From Heterohyrax brucei (taxonomy: Eukaryota; Chordata; Mammalia; Hyracoidea; Procaviidae), in NCBI GenBank assembly GCA_028571685.1, contig CM053143.1, forward strand, positions 53,995,208 to 54,059,207: a stretch of DNA of 64,000 bases. Reading direction: 5' to 3'. This document shows positions 35,919 to 47,243 of the stretch, one piece after another. Position numbers and translations under genes: made by a program. Each line of letters begins with the position of its first letter. Position 1 is the stretch's first letter. The notes below the pieces were generated by a model. It had not been told where the DNA came from and searched no databases. It saw nothing but the letters and a program-made list of their open reading frames with translations.

Positions 35919-36463
35919 TGTCTTAGGTTGGGTTCTCTAGAGAAACTAAACCAATGAAGCATGTATGTATGTAAGCATGTGTATGTAGAGAGATTTATGT
36001 AAGAGAAATAGCTCACACAGTTGAAGTGGCTGTGAAGTCTCAATCTTTGGGTGTCAGGCTGAAGGCATCTCATGACTCACATAGCTGCAAGGACTGACAA
36101 ATCACAGACAGATTGATCAGACAGCAAGCTGTTTGCTCACAGGCTTTTGAGGCCAAGAAATCCATGATGGCAAATAAACTGTTAGCTCCACTCCCAAGAG
36201 CCAGAGGTCTGATAATGATGAGCCTGATACAGATCTAGAGAAACACCCATGATGAAACATCCATTTACACGTTGAAGGTAGGTCACAACCCTTAAGAAAC
36301 TCCTCTTCAACTGTTTGACTGCTCATAGCAGTTCTCATCATGGAGCTGATCACATCGTTATATATCTGCCAAGTTATATGATTACATAACCTCCAAACTA
36401 CATAACTGCCTATCTACTGAGGATCGTTGTTCAGGCAGGTCGACACACATCCTTAACCATCAC
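35919..36463 (-). mobile_element. LTR of a second ERV-L/MaLR-type family (copy 1)
   Basis: The plus strand starts TGTCTTAGGTTGGGTTCTCT and ends near ccttaaccatcac. It matches 59440-60019, which has the same start, a middle ggctcac..gttgaagtgg-type segment and the same end. It is read as antisense because related mammalian LTRs end in gactaa-ca. No clear target duplication. Confidence 0.75.
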
Positions 36464-36469
36464 TGTACT

Positions 36470-36954
36470 TGTGTTGGATTCAACTGTGTTCCCCCCAAAA
36501 ATCTGCATAACAGTCTAGCTAGGCCATGATTCCTAATATTGTGTGATGTCCTCCATGCTGTAAATCCTGTCTCTATGACGTTAATAAAGGTGAATGGGCA
36601 GCAGTTGTGTTGGCGTGGCAGGACTCACTGTGTAAGATTGTTTTGTGTCTGAGGCAGCATCTTGAGATATAATGGAAAGAAGCTAGCAGAGAGATTTGGG
36701 TGTCTTGTATGACTAAAAAGCTATGCTGGAAGCTGACTGTGTCTTTTGGAGAGGACCGGGCTATCTGCACCTCAGAAGCTTCCAGTCCAGGGAAAGATAA
36801 CAAGGACCCGTCTCCAAATCCAGCAGAGAAAGCCTTCCCTTGAAATTGACACCCTGAATTTGGGCTTTTCATCTGCTGGACTTTGATAAATAAAATTTCT
36901 CTTTTTAAAGCCATCCATTTGTGGTATCTCTGTCAGCACTAGATGCGTAAAACA
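36470..36954 (+). mobile_element. Solo LTR, MaLR-type, 5-bp target duplication
   Basis: gtact is present at 36465-36469 and 36955-36959. The LTR starts TGTGTTGGATTC and ends AAAACA. It carries a polyadenylation-like aataaaat near 36888 followed by the conserved ccatttgtggtatctctg near the 3' end. It lies directly beside the end of the LTR at 35919-36463. Confidence 0.88.
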
Positions 36955-37324
36955 GTACTGTTCAAATTTTTGACGACGTATAAAGAAAAGTTTGAAGTTT
37001 GGCAAATAAATTCTCTTAAACTCTTCATATCTATTAACCTCATAGCAAGTTTTCCAGTACCTTCAGTTCTATGTCTACACTTTGAAGACTATCGAATAAG
37101 GATGCTTAGAAAATGTACATAGAGGAATTTACCCAAATATACTAAATAAAAACTTCCTAGAGCAGAGACTGGGAATTTATATTTCACATAGCACCTTGGA
37201 TGATACTAACACTAACATGTGACAAGGAATTAACCATTGATAAAGACAAATTCACTTATTTCAAATAAGTATATACTTTCATAAAACTTTGATACACTGT
37301 GGATATAAGATATCTGACAAAGAA

Positions 37325-37470
37325 GTTCACAAACTTAATTCTTCCAAGTGCTACATACCTCATCGCTGAACATTGTTATAGCCACCTTCGAAGTACTCTC
37401 TTTAGAATACTACGCACCCATGTCAGCTCCTAGTCTACCCTAGCAGGATTGTTTCAGATTGGCTCTCTCT
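37325..37470. mobile_element. Mariner end fragment
   Basis: agttcacaaacttaattctt followed by gtgctacatacctcatcgct matches the arm sequence of the fold-back elements at 15823 and 46606. Only one arm is present. Confidence 0.75.
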
Positions 37471-37990
37471 CAAAGCAGTTCTCTTCACTCTGTCCTCCTA
37501 GATTCCTGTAGTCTCGCTCTCGGTTCACCCTGTCAGACTTGGAGTTATAAAAGCCTGTCCTTCCTGGCCCTAGGTAACTGTTCTGTACTTCCTTTTGTAG
37601 TTTACCTATTTACTGACTACAGTTTTGAAAATAAAAAGCCTATTGGGCCTTTTTTTCATTAATTTCAGTAGGTACTTTCTGCTGTGATACTACCTGGCAT
37701 ACCATTCATTTATGATTTTCTTTATCAAAGTATAAACACATAACAGAATAAGTCATGAAAATATAATGCATTTAAATCTAGTATGTATGTAAATATATGA
37801 TGAATATAACCTACGTTACTTTTTCCAGATGACCAGCTTCTGACTGTTCCTATGCTTGTCTACTATTTTATTAGTTTACTTTCTTACTTCAAATATTTAT
37901 TGGGAGAGTAATATTGATAGTAACTGAGATGGAGAAATCTTGATAGACATGGGTGGAAAAGGGAAGTTGAAAAGCTGTTTTAATGACATC
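37471..37990. other. Non-repetitive tract
   Basis: A 67-codon frame at 37459-37662 has no recognisable domain and is taken as chance. No other feature is supported. Confidence 0.4.
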
Positions 37991-37996
37991 TTAGTT

Positions 37997-38145
37997 TGAC
38001 CTATTAACATGGCAATTAAGAACTCAGGCTGCTAAACAAAAGGTCAGCAGTTTGAACTGACCAGTTGCTTTTTGGAAAACCTACAGGACAGTTCTATCCT
38101 GTTTTATAGCATTGTTATGAGCCAGTAGCAACTTGATGCCAATAG
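37997..38145 (+). mobile_element. AfroSINE, short form, diverged
   Basis: The tRNA box caggctgctaaacaaaaggt and body ggacagttctatcctgtttt are clear. The head is eroded. Confidence 0.8.
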
Positions 38146-38319
38146 GTATACATGCAACCAGAGATGAATATAGAAATCAGTTTGCAGGGGAGAGATCAAA
38201 GCTGGAGAGATGCATTTGATCCTCGTCAGTCTGTAACAGGTATGTAAAATCATAATGCTAGACAATATCATAGAAAAGCAGTTAAAGGATTCAGCACTTG
38301 GACTGCCATTGTCAAAAAG

Positions 38320-38700
38320 TCAAGCAAATACACACATGCAGTGGAATATTACTCAGCCATAAGAATAAATGAAGTCTTGATACAGGCTACAGCATGGATA
38401 AACCTTGAAAACATTACACTGAGCAAAAAGTTCAACCTTAGAAAGAAAATTACTGGCTGATCATATTTATATGGAATACCTGGAATAAGCAAGTTCATAA
38501 AAATCAACATTTATTAGCAGTTACTAGGGGTGAGTAGAAAGAAGATGAAAGGAAGAGTTAATGCTTATGGAACTCTGAGTTTCTGTTAAAGGAGATGAAA
38601 AATTTGGGGAATGGATAAGACTGATGGTTGAGAAACATAATGAGCATAAAAGTATCATTTAACTTTGTACGTGAATAATGCTAAAATGACAAATGTTTGA
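38320..38700 (+). mobile_element. Old L1 3' end (plus strand)
   Basis: It begins with the L1 ORF2 C-terminal pattern around gtggaatattactcagccat and continues into an L1M-type 3' UTR (agttactaggggtgagtag). It is 5' truncated and much older than the other L1 copies here. Confidence 0.7.
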
Positions 38701-38754
38701 CTCATGTATTTACAACAATTTTTAAAAAGTGAAAAAATTTGTGACAAACATCAT

Positions 38755-39168
38755 AGTTACTGTTGTAAGGTGCCATCCAATTGGTTACAACTCACAGCGA
38801 CCCTAAGTACAACTGAAAAAAACACTTCCTGGTCCCAGCCATCCTCACAAATGCTGCTAGTGTGTGAGTCCATTGTTGCAGCCACTGTGTCAGTGCATCT
38901 TATTGAGGGCCTGTCTCGTTTTCACTGTCCCTCTTCTTTACCAAGCATGATGTCCCTCTTCAGGGACAACTCTCTCCGAATAACACATCCAAAGTACATG
39001 AGACAAAATCTGGCCATCCTCTCTCCAAATGAGCATTCCAGCTCTATTTCTTCCAAGACAGATTTGTGTGTTCTTCTGGCAGTCCATGATATATTCACAA
39101 TTTTTCACTGACCTCAATTCATAAGCATAAATTATTCTTTCACTTCCTTATTCATTGCTCCCAGTCCA
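38755..39168 (-). mobile_element. RTE LINE 3' fragment
   Basis: ttactgttgtaaggtgccat opens the RTE 3' end in reverse. The sequence then follows the RTE through ccattgttgcagccactgtg to the decayed RT C-terminal region. Confidence 0.85.
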
Positions 39169-40138
39169 AGAAAAAAAAGGAAGTTGATGAAGTTGGAGGA
39201 ATCCAACAAAAGAGACTGAAAAGCTGTAAAAAAAAAACAAAAAAAAGAGAGAGAGAGACAAAAATAAGATTATATTTGGGGGAAAAAAGTTTCAAGGAGG
39301 GAGTAATCATCTGTGCTATACTGAGGTTACCTAAAATGAGGATTAAGATGTTTCACAAGAATGACGTGAGCAGAACATGATTAGGATGGATTTTGTTAAT
39401 GAGGCAAACCGAACATAAGATGAAAACACTATTGGGAAGTACTGTTGCTAAAAAATAAAATAGGAAAGAAATGGGCAGGAAACACTGACACAAAACTCAA
39501 GATTTCCTAAAAATTGAGTCAAGCATATTTTATGTTTATTTTTATGGAAAATATCCAACAGTGAGAAAATGCTGGCTGTGCAGGAAAGAGAGGGGAAAAG
39601 TTCTGTAACAATGACTTGGAGAGATGAGTGGAACAAGCAGTAGGAGGGAAGTCATAGTATTTGGATGCAGATGCTGGTAGGTGTGTGGCTCTAGGACAGG
39701 AACTTGTGGAAGTTAACTTGGCTTGCTTCTATTTAATTAGTGAAGCTGAAAGTGAGTTTATGGCTGAAATCAAGGCTGAGGAGAAAGTGGTAACATTTTG
39801 ACGAGAGATAAAAAGGTATAAAAGAGTCAATCCATACTTAAATCAACAAGAAAATCACAATGAATCGTAGGCATCCTCAGTGTCTCCCAGAGAATGTAGT
39901 AAGTGTGACATATAAGTGAAACAAATAAGAAAGGTTTTTATTTCTGTTTACTAATGCATAACGGCATAGGTGAAGTTAGAGAGTGGATGGTATTTTGAAT
40001 TTGAATTGGCTTTTGACTTTTTTCAAAAGGTATTTTTTTTAACAAAAAGGGATTGGAGTGCAGATTAAAAAGAAAACAGCATCATTAACCCCAGAATTTG
40101 TTATGGGCAAAGAGAGACATAAACATATAAAACGGGCA
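39169..40138. other. Unassigned tract
   Basis: No coding or repeat family recognised. A-rich/AG-rich low complexity lies at about 39229-39260. Confidence 0.4.
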
Positions 40139-40298
40139 CCAACCAATCAACCTCACTGTCATCGAGTTGGGTCTGACTCATAGCGACACTGCAGATGAGA
40201 GTATAACCGTCCCATAGAGCTTCCAAAGAGCATCTGGCAGATTTGAACTGCAGACCGTTTGTTCAGCAGACGTAGCACCTATCTCACTATATCAAGAT
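40139..40298 (-). mobile_element. AfroSINE, short form
   Basis: The tail side accaaccaatcaacctcact, the body tataaccgtcccatagagct and the head side ending cactatatcaag are in reverse order. Confidence 0.85.
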
Positions 40299-40398
40299 GG
40301 TATCAAATAGGCAAACAGACTATAAATGAGCTCACTGTATGCGTGAAGAGGGAGGAGGTAGACCGGAGGCACAGGAAATGGTGATCTGAGAATAAGAC

Positions 40399-40552
40399 AA
40401 AAACCTAGTGCTGTCAAGTTGATTCTTACTCACAGTGACCCTATGGGACAGAGTTGAACTGCTCCATGGAGTTTCCATGGAGCACCTCATGCATTTCAAC
40501 TGCTGACCCTAAAGTACAAGCATGTCACTTAACCACTACACCACTAAACCAT
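40399..40552 (-). mobile_element. AfroSINE, short form
   Basis: Tail side aaacctagtgctgtcaagtt, body gttgaactgctccatggagt, head side cacttaaccactacaccact. Confidence 0.88.
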
Positions 40553-40559
40553 CAGGTTT

Positions 40560-40650
40560 CTGCACATCAAATGGTCTCAACTCAGCTGGAACGGATGCTC
40601 ACCAAGGACCAAAATGACATGGGGAAAATGAGACTTTTGAAACGGCAGTT
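40560..40650 (+). mobile_element. Small L1 3' UTR fragment
   Basis: It matches 31205-31290 of the nested L1 (catcaaatggtctcaactca; caaaatgacatggggaaaat). It directly follows the SINE at 40399-40552. Confidence 0.55.
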
Positions 40651-40659
40651 ATGACAAGA

Positions 40660-41724
40660 TTTATAGTACAATTTTGGGAATCAGTGGCTGAAGGAGTTTA
40701 GAAGTTGATATTTTATTGAAAGATGTAACTGATAACAGAAAGGGAAGAACACTGGAAAGAATATGGTATGAGATTTTTGAAATCAACAGCAATTCTAACA
40801 GCACTTGTTTTAGAATAGCTGTCAGGAGTTAAGATATTTAAGAAATTAAAGCAGGAGATGGTCCAGTCATGCAATGTCTGCAGCAAGTAAGGTGGCTGAA
40901 GTGTATTGTCTAATAAGAAGATAACCAAAACTGAGGTGGTTGGGGGAAATACATAGGAGAATATTCTGGAAACAGCAATTATAAGAAAGAGGAGAGCTAC
41001 TTTAAATCTGGGCTCAGTGTACGAGGTGTGTGGGAGAGTAAACAGAGACCACTGGGGAAAGCTGGAAGGGAAGCAATGCTTTTAGAAGAGTGTCAGGATT
41101 TAATTAGAACAAGAAGACCAGGATAATATGCTGATACAAAATCAAGGATCTATCAGATCTTGGGCAATTCATTGTAAAGAGCCTGGTAGAAAGGACTTAG
41201 GAGAAAGTTGAGAGTTAGGGACCAAAGAGGGGATAGACACAGGATTAGGAAGGATGACCTGGGAGATGTAAGTACCTGTGGTTACCACAGAGAAATAATC
41301 CTAATTCTGTTCAATTTGCTCTCAATTTATGGGAATTCTTATAGTCTCAGTTCTGTTTTGAGATTAGAGTTCCAGGTAAAGATCTGAATTATGAGAATCC
41401 CATGGGATTTATTAAGGCCAAACATCAGCTGTTCACATGAGAGTCAATGGTAGTTAACGTGGATGTATGGCATACATTTAACCTATACCTAACAGTTTAT
41501 TCAGAATATAACTTCTCATGTATATTGGGCAAATGATCTAGTGAATTTTATTAACATGAACAATACAAACATAATAAGTCTGATGTTCCTTTTTCTTTTT
41601 TCAAATGACTTTATGTGAGTTTGGGGTATACAGTGAAGGGGATTCGTGATTTGTAAAAGGACATGAATATATTAGTAAGAGGATAAGCTAATATTTCCAC
41701 CAGTATTTCTCATCTAGATACATT
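40660..41724. other. Unassigned tract
   Basis: No supported feature. Confidence 0.4.
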
Positions 41725-41830
41725 GTTATTGTTAGGAGTTGGTTTCAACTTGTAACAGGCCTATGTACAACAGGGGGAAAACAAAATGTGCCCAGTCCTG
41801 TACATTTCTCACAGTTGTTACAGTGTTTGA
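41725..41830 (-). mobile_element. RTE LINE 3' terminal fragment
   Basis: ttgttattgttaggagttgg followed by acaacagggggaaaacaaaa and cccagtcctg fits the last about 100 bp of RTE in reverse. Confidence 0.75.
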
Positions 41831-42059
41831 GGACAAGAAAGTATTAACAGATGAACAATTCAGCATAGGTATTTTTCTTCTTAGTGTAATTTCTGCAATT
41901 ACCTGATATGAATTAGATTTTCTATATTCCTGAATTTTAGCTGAGCCTTTTCTAAATCTACCACCAAACATGCTTCAAAGGATATGAGAACAGCAGTACT
42001 TCATTTAGTTCTTGAAAAAATATTAGTGAGATTTCACTTCTGCAGAAGCATCATACTAG

Positions 42060-42448
42060 TGTTTTAGTCGTGTAGTACTGCTATAACAGAGATATAAGTA
42101 GATGGCTTAAAAAAAAAAAAAAGAAATTGTTTTGTCACAGTCCAGGAGGATAAAAGTCCAAATTAAGGATGTCTGCTGCCTCTAGAGGAAGGTCCTTGCT
42201 GTTAGTCTTCCCCTGGACTAGAAGCTTCTAGAAGTGCAGAGACCCTGGTCCTTTCTAAAGGATGTGCTCAGCTCCTAGGACTGCTTCATGTTGGTATGAG
42301 TTTCTTAAATCTCTCTGCTAGCTGCTTTCTTTTATGTATCAAGAGACTACATCAAGGCACAATGCTATCCTACACAGTGAGTTCTGCCCCACCATCTCAA
42401 CTGCTGCTGGGAATCACCGCCTAGCCAAACTGCTGCACACACTTTTCG
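42060..42448 (-). mobile_element. MaLR-type LTR, truncated
   Basis: Starts tgttttagtcgtgtagtact and follows the antisense LTR family to cacacacttttcgtg, where the usual terminal part (ggacacaattcaatccatg-like) is missing. Confidence 0.8.
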
Positions 42449-42669
42449 TGCAACTCACGATCACTACGACCTCAGAGTGCTTTCAAAGATATTTTTATTT
42501 ACCATCTCTTATCGTTAGGCTATTGTAAACCTCTAGAAATACAGAGCAGAAACTATAAGAACAGCTAATGAGCAATGAGTAGAAAGTATTGTCAATACAA
42601 ACAATTAAGCACGCTAGACTCCAAATGTGGGAGTTCACTATAGGTTGGATTTGCCAGAAAAGAAAATTT

Positions 42670-42860
42670 TTAGATGTTTAATATGCTCATCTGCTAACTA
42701 AAAGGTGAGATATTCAATTTCACAAGAGACACCTTAGGAAAAAAACAGTGATAATCTATTTCCCAAAAAATTAGCCACTGAAAAAATATGGAGTGAGATT
42801 TTTCTCTGACACATCTTACGGTCTCCGAAAGAGTTGAAGTCCATTCCATGGCAGCCCGTA
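42670..42860 (+). mobile_element. AfroSINE, old long form
   Basis: atctgctaactaaaaggtga (tRNA box) is followed by cacaagagacaccttaggaa and the later body (tctctgacacatcttacggt; gagttgaagtccattccatg). It is similar in layout to 57156 and 60724. Confidence 0.65.
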
Positions 42861-43061
42861 TCTTTCATGACTTGACTAGGAAGAATTTGAAAAAGAAAAT
42901 TTCCACGGGAAAGTAATTTTAGTCAAGACAATGAGCTCCACAGAGTGTTTCTTCTTAAGAGTCCTTCATATTGAATCCTTGACTCAAAGTTGAGAGTAGC
43001 TTTTGTAACCTCCTATGCTACATTGCTCTCTTTTGTTTTTTTTTTTCCTAATTCTGTTCTA

Positions 43062-43195
43062 GAAACCCTGGTGGCATAGTGGTTAAGTGCTACATCTGTT
43101 AACCACAAGATAGTTCAAATCCACTCCTGGAAACTCTGTGGGCAGTTCTACTCTGTCCTAACATATTTGCTATGATTCAGAATCAATGGCAATTT
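43062..43195 (+). mobile_element. AfroSINE, short form, internally shortened
   Basis: The head agaaaccctggtggcatagt is near-perfect and the body gggcagttctactctgtcct is present. A few bases are missing between the box and the body. Confidence 0.92.
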
Positions 43196-43230
43196 TTTAA
43201 AATTATCCTTTTGTTCTGTGTAACTCACTG

Positions 43231-43590
43231 TGCTGTTGTTAGGTGCCTTTGAGCCAGTTCTGACTCATAGTATCCCTAGGTGAAATTGAATGCAACACTT
43301 CCTGGCACTGTGCCATCCTCGTAATCCCTGATGTAGTTGAGTCCATTGTTTCAGCCACTGTATCAGTTCATCTGGGCCTTTCCTTTTTATTCAGTGACTT
43401 TCTACCTTATCTATCATGACATCCTTCTCCAAAGACTGGTCCAAAGTAAGTGAGACAAAGTCCCACCAGCCTTACCTACAAGTAGTGCTCTGGTTGTATT
43501 TCTTCTAAGATAGACTTGTTTGTCCTTCTAGCAGTCCACTACTATAATTCAAAGATAGCAGTTCCTTAGTGTTCCTTATTTATTGTCCAG
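43231..43590 (-). mobile_element. RTE LINE 3' fragment
   Basis: It begins gtgctgttgttaggtgcctt in reverse orientation and follows the RTE to tattgtccag, where an LTR starts immediately. Confidence 0.85.
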
Positions 43591-44010
43591 TGTTAAGGAC
43601 TGAAGTGTATTTCCCCAAAAAATGTGTGGCTAGGTGATGATTCCCAGTATTTTGTGATTGCCCACCATGTGGTCATTTGATATGATTTTCCTACACAATC
43701 TATGATGTTAATAAGTCAGGACTGCAGGCAGTTATGTGAACGAGGCAGAATTCAATCTACAAAATTCAGTTGTATCTTAAATCAATCTCTTTTGAGATGT
43801 AAAAGGGAAAAGCCAGCAGAGAGACAGAGGGACCTTACATCACCAAGAAAGTAGTGCCAGGCACACAGTGTGTGCTCTGGGCCAGGAGTGTCTGTGGTGT
43901 GAAGCAATTAGTCCATGGAAAGATGAAACACTGACAAGGAAAGAAAGCCTTCCCCTGAAGCTAGTGCCTTGAACTATGATGTTTCTCTTACAGCAGCAAG
44001 AAATACACCC
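43591..44010 (+). mobile_element. MaLR-type LTR, 3' truncated
   Basis: Starts tgttaaggactgaagtgtat and follows the LTR at 36470-36954 (gatgttaataagtcagga; gagatgtaaaagggaaaagc). The end with ccatttgtggtat is missing. Confidence 0.8.
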
Positions 44011-44015
44011 TATAA

Positions 44016-44062
44016 ACCAAAAAAAAAAAAAAGCTCTCCATCAAGTTGATTCTGATTCATAC
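44016..44062 (-). mobile_element. AfroSINE tail fragment
   Basis: An A-run followed by ctccatcaagttgattctga is the last about 30 bp of an AfroSINE in reverse. Confidence 0.65.
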
Positions 44063-45095
44063 ACTGTATAATATTCTTTAACTAATCGACTTCTAGTCTC
44101 AGATACATTCTCCATTTACTCACTCCTTTTTCATATGGATGCTTAAGACACTTAACTAGTAATTTTATTGGGGCTGCATTAAATTTCTACATTGTAAATG
44201 TATAGAAATATAATAAGAAAACGGTCTCTTCATTTGTTTACATCTTCTCTATGAATTTTTCTTCAAACAACGTGGCCATGTCTTGGTCTTTCTTGATATT
44301 TTAGCATTCTTTTTATTACTGCAAATGAAGTCATTTTATCATTAAAACTTTTCATAAATATGGTACTGATTTATGTTTGTTAATTCTGTATGCAGCTTTA
44401 CTACCAAATTATAGTTTGAAATAGTTATAAATATTTTGGAGGACACATTGCTCCTCTAACCAAATACTTCAGTCTTCTGACTAAAAATGTGTTTCATTTG
44501 TTTGAGGATCAAGTTTCCTTACAATTAGTCTACAATTAAGGTTAGGTGTTCATTCTTCGACCCACAGAAAATTTTTATTTTATATCATTTGTCAGTGGAA
44601 ACTGCTCCTACAAAGTCTAATGTTAAAGAACTTCCATCAGTGCTTCTACTTCTTCTTTCTGTAATATTTTTAATTCTCGGCAGTTTCTTCTTTCTAGAAA
44701 TCGTACTTTCATTCCTTTTATTTAAAATGACAGTCAAAATACTCTCACATCTTATCCTAATATTCTGGATACTCTTTTTTCTTAGCTTCTGCTGATTTCT
44801 CTTCTTTCACTTAGATTACTGAGTTTTTCCACAATTTTTCTAGTAAATCTTGGGATAATCCTATGTTTCTTATCCTTCCTGGTTGACTTCATTAATTTTG
44901 GTAACTCTTTTGTAACACAACAGTCTCACATTTATTATGTGGTATATGCCAGGCACAGTGATGAGCAGTTCAGCCTTTCTCATTTGAATATAACAAGAAA
45001 TGTATAAATTAGGTGTACTTACATCCTCAGTGCACAGATAAACTATGATCTTTTTTTATGCAATTTGTTACAGGTAGAGGTGCTAGACTATTAAT
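44063..45095. other. Old L1-like remnant and unassigned DNA
   Basis: 44155-44420 resembles an antisense L1 ORF2 segment (attggggctgcattaaattt; catttgtttacatcttctct). The rest is unassigned. Confidence is low. Confidence 0.4.
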
Positions 45096-45290
45096 CCTGA
45101 GGGGCACAGTATGTTAAATGTCTGGCTGTTAACCAAAAAGTAAACACTTGGAACCTATCATCTGCTTCTCAGGGGAAAGATGTGACAGTCTACTTCTGTA
45201 AAGCTTTACAGCCTTGGAAACCTTATAGGGCAGTTCTGTTCTGTCCTCTAGCTTGACACGAGTCAGAAACCCATGTCAGCAGCTGGATTT
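45096..45290 (+). mobile_element. AfroSINE, long form
   Basis: Head gaggggcacagtatgttaaa, tRNA box ctgttaaccaaaaagtaaac, central long-form block agtctacttctgtaaagctt, and body gggcagttctgttctgtcct. Confidence 0.82.
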
Positions 45291-45388
45291 TATATGGCTT
45301 CAGCATCTGAGCTCATAACCACTTTACTCACTGCCTCCTAGTGGTCTCTGAGCTCAGTAAAGTTCTATTAAAAAAAAAAATAAGGAAT

Positions 45389-45532
45389 CAGTGCCTGGCC
45401 ATCAACTTGATTCTGACCTATGGTGACCCTATGGGAAAGAGAACTGTCCTATATGGTTTACAAGAGCAGGTGGTATATTCAAACTGCCAATCTTTTTGTT
45501 AGCAACTGAGCTTATAACTACTACACCACACA
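45389..45532 (-). mobile_element. AfroSINE, short form
   Basis: Tail side cagtgcctggccatcaactt, body gagaactgtcctatatggtt, head side taactactacaccaca. Confidence 0.85.
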
Positions 45533-45691
45533 TGCTCCAAACTTTTGTAAGTAGAAATTACTTAAACACATGAAATTCCACATAGCCAAAACAGAACTCC
45601 TGAAGAGAGCTGTTGTTTCACAACTCCTCCATTTCTTCACATGTATCCTTCAGTGTGGTTAATGAAATTATTGCTATCCCTACAAAGCCAA

Positions 45692-45925
45692 GCAGAAGCC
45701 CTGATGGTGCAGTAGTGAATGCAAGACTACAAACCAAAAAGTGGGCAATCCCAATACACCAACTGCTTTGAGGGAGAATAGCAGTTGAGAGAATAGCAGT
45801 AGAGAATAGCATAGCAGTCAGTTTCTATAAAGAGTTACAGCCTTGGAAAACCTATGAGGCAGTTCTACTCCATCCTACAGGGTTGCTGTGAGTTGGAGTT
45901 CAACTCAATGGCAGTGGGTTATGGG
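45692..45925 (+). mobile_element. AfroSINE, long form with internal tandem expansion
   Basis: Head gcagaagccctgatggtgca and body gaggcagttctactccatcc are normal. In between, gagaatagcagt is repeated about three times (45774-45812), lengthening this copy. Confidence 0.82.
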
Positions 45926-46605
45926 ACCAAAGCTGAAAATTATGATGACTGTCTACTGCTGCCTCAACATCCATTGAGTTTATATAGTTGAGTTGAGTTT
46001 ATATAGTATTTCTTCCCCCAGTACTTTTCTGTCACTTTAATTCTACTGCTACTACTTAAGTTTATATTCTATTTAAATTTCACCAGGACTATGTATTTCC
46101 TTTTTTAATGTTCTTACAGTCTCTGTTTTCCCTCACCTCCAGTCTATTCACCAAATAATACACAAGTATGCCGGATCTTTGCATGTTACAGAAAATTCTC
46201 TGGTAATGCAACAACACAAGTTAAATTCTAGTTTCCTTTATATAGCACACAGGACTATTTAAAACATGACTGCAAACTCATTTTCTAATTTCACCTCCCT
46301 TCACTCTTTTTTATGAACATCAATGAATTTAGCCTTTTCCCTAAACATGACATGACACATAGGTTCCTGCTCTTGCATATATTATTCTTTTTACCTAGAG
46401 CGTCTTTTTTTACTTTACATATAGAACTCTAATTTTTATTTCCAAATACAGATGATTCCCCAAATGTATACATATGTATTAAGCAATACAATTATTTCCT
46501 TCAAAGCTTGTAATACTTACAAAGAGAAAAAAAAGACAACAAATCTCTTGCCTATGAGTCTATTACCAATTCCTAGTGACCAAACAGGAGAACTACCAAC
46601 TAATT
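45926..46605. other. Unassigned tract
   Basis: No supported feature. Confidence 0.4.
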
Positions 46606-47135
46606 TCAGAAACTCATCCTGGAAAAAGTGCTACATACCTCATTGCTGTTTATCACTATGGTCACCTTCAAAGTACTCCCCTTGGAAAGCTATGCACCAA
46701 TGGCCAGCACCTAGTCCACCCTTCAAAACAATTTTGGAACTCTATCTGGAATGGCCATCAGAGCTGTTGTGCATTACCGCTGATGTCCTGAATGTCATCA
46801 AAATGTTTTCTTTCAATATTTACTTTATCTTCGAGTAAGGAGGAGCGTCATTGGGACTAATTCAGCTGATAGGGAGGGCGTTCTAACACTGTTGTTTATT
46901 TACTGTCTAAAAAATTCCTCACAGAAAACTCTACAGTTAAGTTCACAAACTTCCCACCATGTGTAATGGCTATTCCAGAAAGAGTTCCAAAATTGCTTTG
47001 AAGGGTAAATTAGGCACTGGAGTCGGTGCATAGCTTCCCAAGTGGAGTACTTCAAAGGTGATCATGGTGATATTCAGCAATGAGGTATGTAGCAGTTAGA
47101 AAAATTAAGTTCACGGACTTAATATTGGACCTCCT
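46606..47135. mobile_element. Mariner-derived fold-back element (copy 2)
   Basis: Arms 46621-46755 and about 46975-47100 are inverted copies of each other and match the arms at 15860-15990 and 16195-16320. The left arm is antisense to the transposase 3' end (46740-46840). The right arm is sense, and ttgctttgaagggtaaatta marks its end. The unrelated-looking centre (about 46850-46970) separates them. Confidence 0.8.
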
Positions 47136-47139
47136 ATAT

Positions 47140-47243
47140 CAGAGCAGAATTGCCCTATAGGGTTTCCAAGGAGTGATAGCTGTTGATTTTGAACTGCTGG
47201 TGGTTAGCAGATGGAGCTTTTCTCAACTGTGCCATCCAGGCTC
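47140..47243 (-). mobile_element. AfroSINE, short form, tail missing
   Basis: gagcagaattgccctatagg body and a head side ending gtgccatccaggct. It abuts the mariner terminus at about 47135. Confidence 0.82.

Noticed and set aside
37459-37662. 67-codon frame with hydrophobic stretch
   Set aside because: No domain, no splice context and no homology recognised; lengths like this are expected by chance in AT-rich DNA.
46452-46838. 128-codon plus-strand frame
   Set aside because: Its second half is antisense mariner arm sequence and the first half is unassigned; no coding evidence.
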